Origin: Phycisphaerales bacterium UBA7708
GTDB lineage: Bacteria; Planctomycetota; Phycisphaerae; Sedimentisphaerales; Anaerohalosphaeraceae
Direction of reading: 5' to 3'
Length of the DNA stretch: 8,559 nucleotides
Assembly (NCBI GenBank): GCA_002482415.1
Contig: DLFY01000275.1
Span: forward strand, 1 to 8,559
How positions within the stretch are numbered: position 1 is the stretch's first letter; each line of letters starts with the position of its first letter. Shown one piece after another: positions 7,861 through 8,559 of this stretch. Both the position numbers and the translations under genes were made by a program. The notes under the pieces were generated by a model. It saw only the letters and a program-made list of their open reading frames with translations. It was not told where the DNA came from and ran no database searches.

Positions 7861-7876
7861 AGCAATCTTTGTGCCA
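7861..7876 (-). promoter_or_regulatory. Sigma-54 (RpoN) promoter of the flagellar cluster
   Basis: The minus strand reads TGGCAC-A-AAGA-TTGCT. This matches the consensus TGGCACRNNNNTTGCW at every defined position, with exactly ten bases between the -24 GG (7875-7874) and the -12 GC (7863-7862). Transcription should start near 7850 and run into flgB at 7803. Sigma-54 promoters need an AAA+ activator, so this cluster is probably under a FlrC/FleQ/NtrC-type regulator encoded elsewhere. Confidence 0.88.
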
Positions 7877-7932
7877 GGAAAAGAAATAGGCGTTTTTTGA
7901 TTCAAAAACAGAGATTATGAATTTAGTTTAGT

Positions 7933-7959
7933 GATTCTGATGTAAAAAATATCAAAATC
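7933..7959. promoter_or_regulatory. Inverted repeat, candidate activator enhancer for the sigma-54 promoter
   Basis: GATTCTGAT (7933-7941) and ATCAAAATC (7951-7959) form an inverted repeat matching in 8 of 9 positions around a 9-base A/T spacer. Its centre is about 96 bases upstream of the predicted transcription start, the usual distance for an NtrC-family enhancer. Function is inferred from symmetry and position only. The region is AT-rich, so chance symmetry is possible. Confidence 0.45.
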
Positions 7960-8022
7960 TGTATGACCTTTGGACAAGTTTTCTATCATCTATATACAGG
8001 TGTGAAATATTATATAATAATG

Positions 8023-8038
8023 CAAAAGGTTCTTTTTG
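8023..8038. repeat. Short imperfect palindrome upstream of the flagellar promoter
   Basis: The plus strand reads CAAAAGGTTCTTTTTG, with arms CAAAA/TTTTG and one further matched pair. It sits about 180 bases above the predicted flgB transcription start. It could be a second, weaker enhancer element, but it is short and may be chance. Confidence 0.2.
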
Positions 8039-8059
8039 ATAAACTCATCGTAAAGGGCC

Positions 8060-8088
8060 TTGCAAAATACCGCAATTAGCGTTAGATT
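8060..8088 (+). promoter_or_regulatory. Candidate sigma-70 promoter of tRNA-Ser
   Basis: TTGCAA (8060-8065) and TAGATT (8083-8088) are separated by 17 bases, each matching its consensus in four of six positions. Initiation would fall near 8095, about 27 bases before the mature tRNA. A second possible pair, TTGGAC (7970-7975) with TATACA (7993-7998), lies further upstream, also spaced 17. Confidence 0.35.
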
Positions 8089-8121
8089 ACGACGATTGCT
8101 CTGGCCGGCAAAGTAAGTAAT

Positions 8122-8207
8122 GGAGAGGTGTCGGAGCGGCTGATCGAGCTGGTTTCGAAAACCAGTGTACCCATTGGGTACCGCGGGTTCGAATCCCGCC
8201 CTCTCCG
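8122..8207 (+). tRNA. tRNA-Ser, anticodon CGA
   Basis: This tRNA reads UCG codons. The acceptor stem GGAGAGG (8122-8128) pairs fully with CCTCTCC (8200-8206), and G8207 is the discriminator typical of tRNA-Ser. The D stem is TCG/CGA (8131-8133 with 8145-8147). The anticodon stem CTGGT/ACCAG encloses the loop TTCGAAA with CGA at 8156-8158. A long variable arm (GTACCC-ATT-GGGTAC, 8167-8181) marks a class II tRNA. The T arm is GCGGG-TTCGAAT-CCCGC (8183-8199). The 3' CCA is not encoded. A T-rich run (8208-8219) follows and could end transcription. It is transcribed divergently from the flagellar cluster. Confidence 0.97.
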
Positions 8208-8410
8208 TTTTTTCTTTATTCGCCAAAATCACGTCTGTAAGTTCTTGTAATTCAGGCACTTGTGTATCATTGCTTATTTTATACTCCCCCGTTGCCCTTA
8301 AATTGCCCTTATCGGGGTCAGGTTTTCCCTTGTCATGAGACTTTGCCAATTCCCTTAAAGTAAAGTACAGGCGATCACGGCATCCCTGTGACTTCGATTG
8401 ATTAAGGTTT
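8208..8410 (-). pseudogene. Possible decayed C-terminal tail of a tRNA-targeting integrase
   Basis: From just below a TAA at 8413-8411 a minus-strand frame stays open for about 67 codons and enters the tRNA-Ser gene from its 3' end without a stop. The residues are charged and look coding rather than random (for example RLYFTLRELAKSHDKGK and DKGNLRATGEYKISND). In the tRNA the frame becomes the well-known antisense-tRNA string ERAGFEPAV. Integrases that recombine into tRNA 3' ends often finish by reading across the attachment site in this way, so a scar is possible. No catalytic Arg, His or Tyr motif is visible, and there is no good start codon except TTG 8349. The stretch may simply be non-coding, so this is a weak call. 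Confidence 0.2.
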
Positions 8411-8426
8411 TAATCGGTTATATAAT
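8398..8426 (+). promoter_or_regulatory. Sigma-70 promoter for the edge gene
   Basis: TTGATT (8398-8403) and a perfect TATAAT (8421-8426) are separated by 17 bases. Transcription should begin near 8433, leaving a leader of roughly 18 bases before the GTG at 8451. Confidence 0.55.
8400..8415. promoter_or_regulatory. Perfect inverted repeat within the promoter, possible operator
   Basis: GATTAA (8400-8405) and TTAATC (8410-8415) form a perfect 6-base inverted repeat around GGTT. It overlaps the -35 element and the spacer of the promoter, where a bound repressor would block RNA polymerase. The arms are short, so it may be incidental. Confidence 0.3.
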
Positions 8427-8450
8427 GATTCTTTTGGAAATGTTTAGGAT

Positions 8451-8559
8451 GTGAAAATAGCGTCCATTATCGGCAGGGGAGCGAAGTCGGGAATTCATGG
8501 TGAAAAGTTATCTGGGAATGTTTTTTGCGATAGTCCGATGGGCTTATATTCATCGATAC
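8451..8559 (+). CDS. Partial CDS, putative CMP-sugar (acylneuraminate-type) cytidylyltransferase N-terminus
   Basis: The first 36 codons of a gene run off the right edge. The peptide opens (GTG as Met) MKIASIIGRGAKSGIHGEKL and ends near SPMGLYSSI. This aligns with the nucleotide-binding N-terminus of CMP-NeuAc, CMP-legionaminate and pseudaminate cytidylyltransferases. Their pattern is a beta strand, then (A/G)RGGSKGIPGKN(I/L), then about ten residues and G-K-P-L-I-A-Y-S-I. Such enzymes activate nonulosonic acids for surface glycans or flagellin glycosylation. A TAG lies two codons upstream, so GTG 8451 is the earliest start. AGGA is present but only one base from it, which is poor spacing. 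A sigma-70 promoter lies just upstream. Another frame from ATG 8497 is also open but less convincing. The GSK order is swapped (AKS), so the family call is tentative. Confidence 0.5.
   Translation, partial: MKIASIIGRGAKSGIHGEKLSGNVFCDSPMGLYSSI

Noticed and set aside
7804..7905. The N-terminal extension of flgB starting at 7905
   Set aside because: The extra 34 residues do not resemble FlgB, and the sigma-54 promoter lies within them, so the predicted transcript starts below this ATG.
7892..7909. The A/T inverted repeat GTTTTT-N6-AAAAAC between the enhancer candidate and the promoter, as a terminator or IHF site
   Set aside because: The stem is only six A/T-rich pairs without a GC core, and neither strand fits the IHF consensus, so I do not call a function.
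8292..8312. TTGCCCTTA repeated twice (8292-8300 and 8304-8312), as a possible CRISPR or attachment repeat
   Set aside because: There are only two 9-base copies four bases apart and no further units, so they are most likely chance or slippage.
7990..8349. A 119-codon minus-strand frame covering the tRNA-Ser
   Set aside because: Its middle (ERAGFEPAV onward) is the antisense translation of the tRNA, a known annotation artefact, and the rest to 7990 is AT-rich intergenic DNA. Only the part above the tRNA is kept, as a weak pseudogene candidate.
8497..8559. A plus-strand frame from ATG 8497 to the window edge
   Set aside because: It is out of frame with the 8451 gene, lacks a well-spaced ribosome site, and its 21 residues suggest no family, whereas the 8451 frame resembles a nucleotide-binding motif.

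Overview
The window is almost entirely one flagellar gene cluster on the minus strand. A tRNA-Ser gene and the first 36 codons of an unrelated gene lie on the plus strand at the right end. In transcription order (right to left) the cluster reads flgB, flgC, fliE, fliF, fliG, fliH, fliI, fliJ, a motE-type gene, and motA. Gaps are only 2 to 52 bases and there is no internal terminator, so it looks like a single transcription unit. It runs off the left edge, and motB is the expected next gene though it is not visible.

How the genes fit together: FlgB, FlgC and FliE make the proximal rod and its junction to the MS ring. FliF is the MS ring and FliG the rotor part of the C ring. FliH, FliI and FliJ are the stator, ATPase and stalk of the flagellar export apparatus. 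The MotE-like protein and MotA belong to the stator side. The order flgBC-fliEFGHIJ-motE is the classic early-flagellar order of many bacteria. Here motA follows at once, with no fliK or flgD in between.

The most informative non-coding stretch is 7804-8121. Reading toward flgB it contains an exact sigma-54 -24/-12 promoter (7861-7876). About 96 bases upstream of the predicted transcription start there is a 9-base inverted repeat (7933-7959), the usual distance for an enhancer bound by an NtrC-type activator. This also fixes the flgB start at 7803, because the longer upstream reading frame would begin inside or above the promoter.

The right end holds tRNA-Ser(CGA) at 8122-8207. Beyond it, 8208-8410 carries a minus-strand reading frame that runs straight into the tRNA 3' end and may be the decayed tail of a tRNA-targeting integrase. 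Next come a good sigma-70 promoter with an inverted repeat inside it (8398-8426) and a GTG-started gene (8451 to the edge). The N-terminus of that gene resembles the nucleotide-binding start of CMP-sugar cytidylyltransferases of the NeuA type.

Organism: a Gram-negative-style, sigma-54-regulated flagellated bacterium of moderate GC. Divergent FliG motifs, a PomA-like (sodium-type) MotA and the integrase-tail-like frame lead me to guess Planctomycetota (Phycisphaerae-like), but that is inference with low to moderate confidence. The flagellar genes themselves are ordinary. The second-look items are the promoter/enhancer architecture, the tRNA-flanking remnant, the edge gene and the FliG substitutions.
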